From contig JABDJG010000394.1 of NCBI GenBank assembly GCA_013002595.1, positions 1 through 5,196 of the forward strand: a stretch of DNA of 5,196 nt, read 5' to 3'. Below the pieces are notes generated by a model that saw only the letters and a list, made by a program, of their open reading frames with translations, was not told the origin of the DNA and searched no databases. Both the position numbers and the translations under genes were made by a program. The stretch comes from Hyphomicrobiales bacterium (GTDB lineage Bacteria; Pseudomonadota; Alphaproteobacteria; Rhizobiales; Aestuariivirgaceae). Numbering within the stretch: position 1 is the first letter of the stretch; each line of letters starts with the position of its first letter. Below, piece by piece: positions 5,155-5,196 of this stretch.

Positions 5155-5196
5155 GAACAGATTAGCACAATTGGTTTGGATATCGCCAAGAACGTC
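5152..5196 (+). CDS. IS110-family transposase (DEDD recombinase), N-terminal fragment cut by the window edge
   Basis: Only 15 codons are present: MEQISTIGLDIAKNV. The IGLDIAKNV motif is the hallmark first strand of the RuvC-like DEDD domain of IS110-family recombinases; Asp 10 would be the first catalytic acidic residue. These enzymes excise and insert DNA through a circular intermediate, guided by an element-encoded RNA. A strong ribosome-binding site 6 nt upstream supports the start. It reads away from the dehydratase operon. Whether the gene is intact, its subgroup (IS110 or IS1111), and its other catalytic residues (E, D, D and the C-terminal Ser) cannot be judged because the sequence ends here. 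Confidence 0.85.
   Translation, partial: MEQISTIGLDIAKNV

Larger units (their letters stand above)
5052..5196 (+). mobile_element. Left part of an IS110-family insertion sequence, boundary undefined
   Basis: The recombinase start at 5152 and the structured sequence before it mark the beginning of an IS110-family element that runs past the right edge. The true left end may lie anywhere to the left of 5152. I set 5052 because hairpins become dense there. No terminal repeat or target duplication is visible, as expected for this family. Confidence 0.55.

Noticed and set aside
1..5196. CRISPR array, tRNA, rRNA
   Set aside because: No regularly spaced direct repeats and no tRNA- or rRNA-like segments were seen on either strand.

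Overview
The window looks like an accessory metabolic locus of an alphaproteobacterium, most likely Hyphomicrobiales (Rhizobiales). This rests on moderately GC-rich sequence, a Tat-exported polyamine-type binding protein, and a coenzyme-B12 dehydratase whose large and medium subunits are fused. The taxon is inferred from gene style, not from a marker gene. All complete genes lie on the minus strand and read right to left.

Layout, in the direction of minus-strand transcription. (1) 4830-2548 encodes a 760-residue B12-dependent diol/glycerol dehydratase with large (alpha) and medium (beta) subunits in one chain. (2) 2551-2123 is the small (gamma) subunit, overlapping the large-subunit stop by ATGA. 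(3) 2106-1411 is an isochorismatase-family cysteine hydrolase, 16 nt after the small-subunit stop. (4) 1410-1194 is a 217-bp gap with several inverted repeats. (5) 1193-39 is a Tat-exported solute-binding protein of the spermidine/putrescine type. Its ABC partners are not visible and would lie beyond the left edge.

The right end (about 4831-5196) is a junction with a mobile element. The first 15 codons of an IS110-family recombinase start on the plus strand at 5152, divergent from the dehydratase operon. The 321 bp between the two start codons contain no convincing gene. They hold inverted repeats that may be the IS left-end noncoding region (the bridge-RNA region in IS110-group elements), a strong hairpin that would hide the recombinase ribosome-binding site and start codon, and probably the dehydratase promoter with a 12-bp palindrome.

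How the genes may work together: the dehydratase would turn a 1,2-diol, or a related substrate with vicinal OH or NH2 groups, into an aldehyde by adenosylcobalamin radical chemistry. The hydrolase would cleave an amide-type bond in the same pathway, and the binding protein would capture a small, probably cationic, solute. The dehydratase keeps the catalytic and metal-binding residues of the Klebsiella enzyme that I could align from memory. It differs at two pocket positions (Ser301 to Asp, Gln336 to Ala), so its substrate may not be propanediol or glycerol. No microcompartment targeting peptide, shell gene or reactivase is present in the window.
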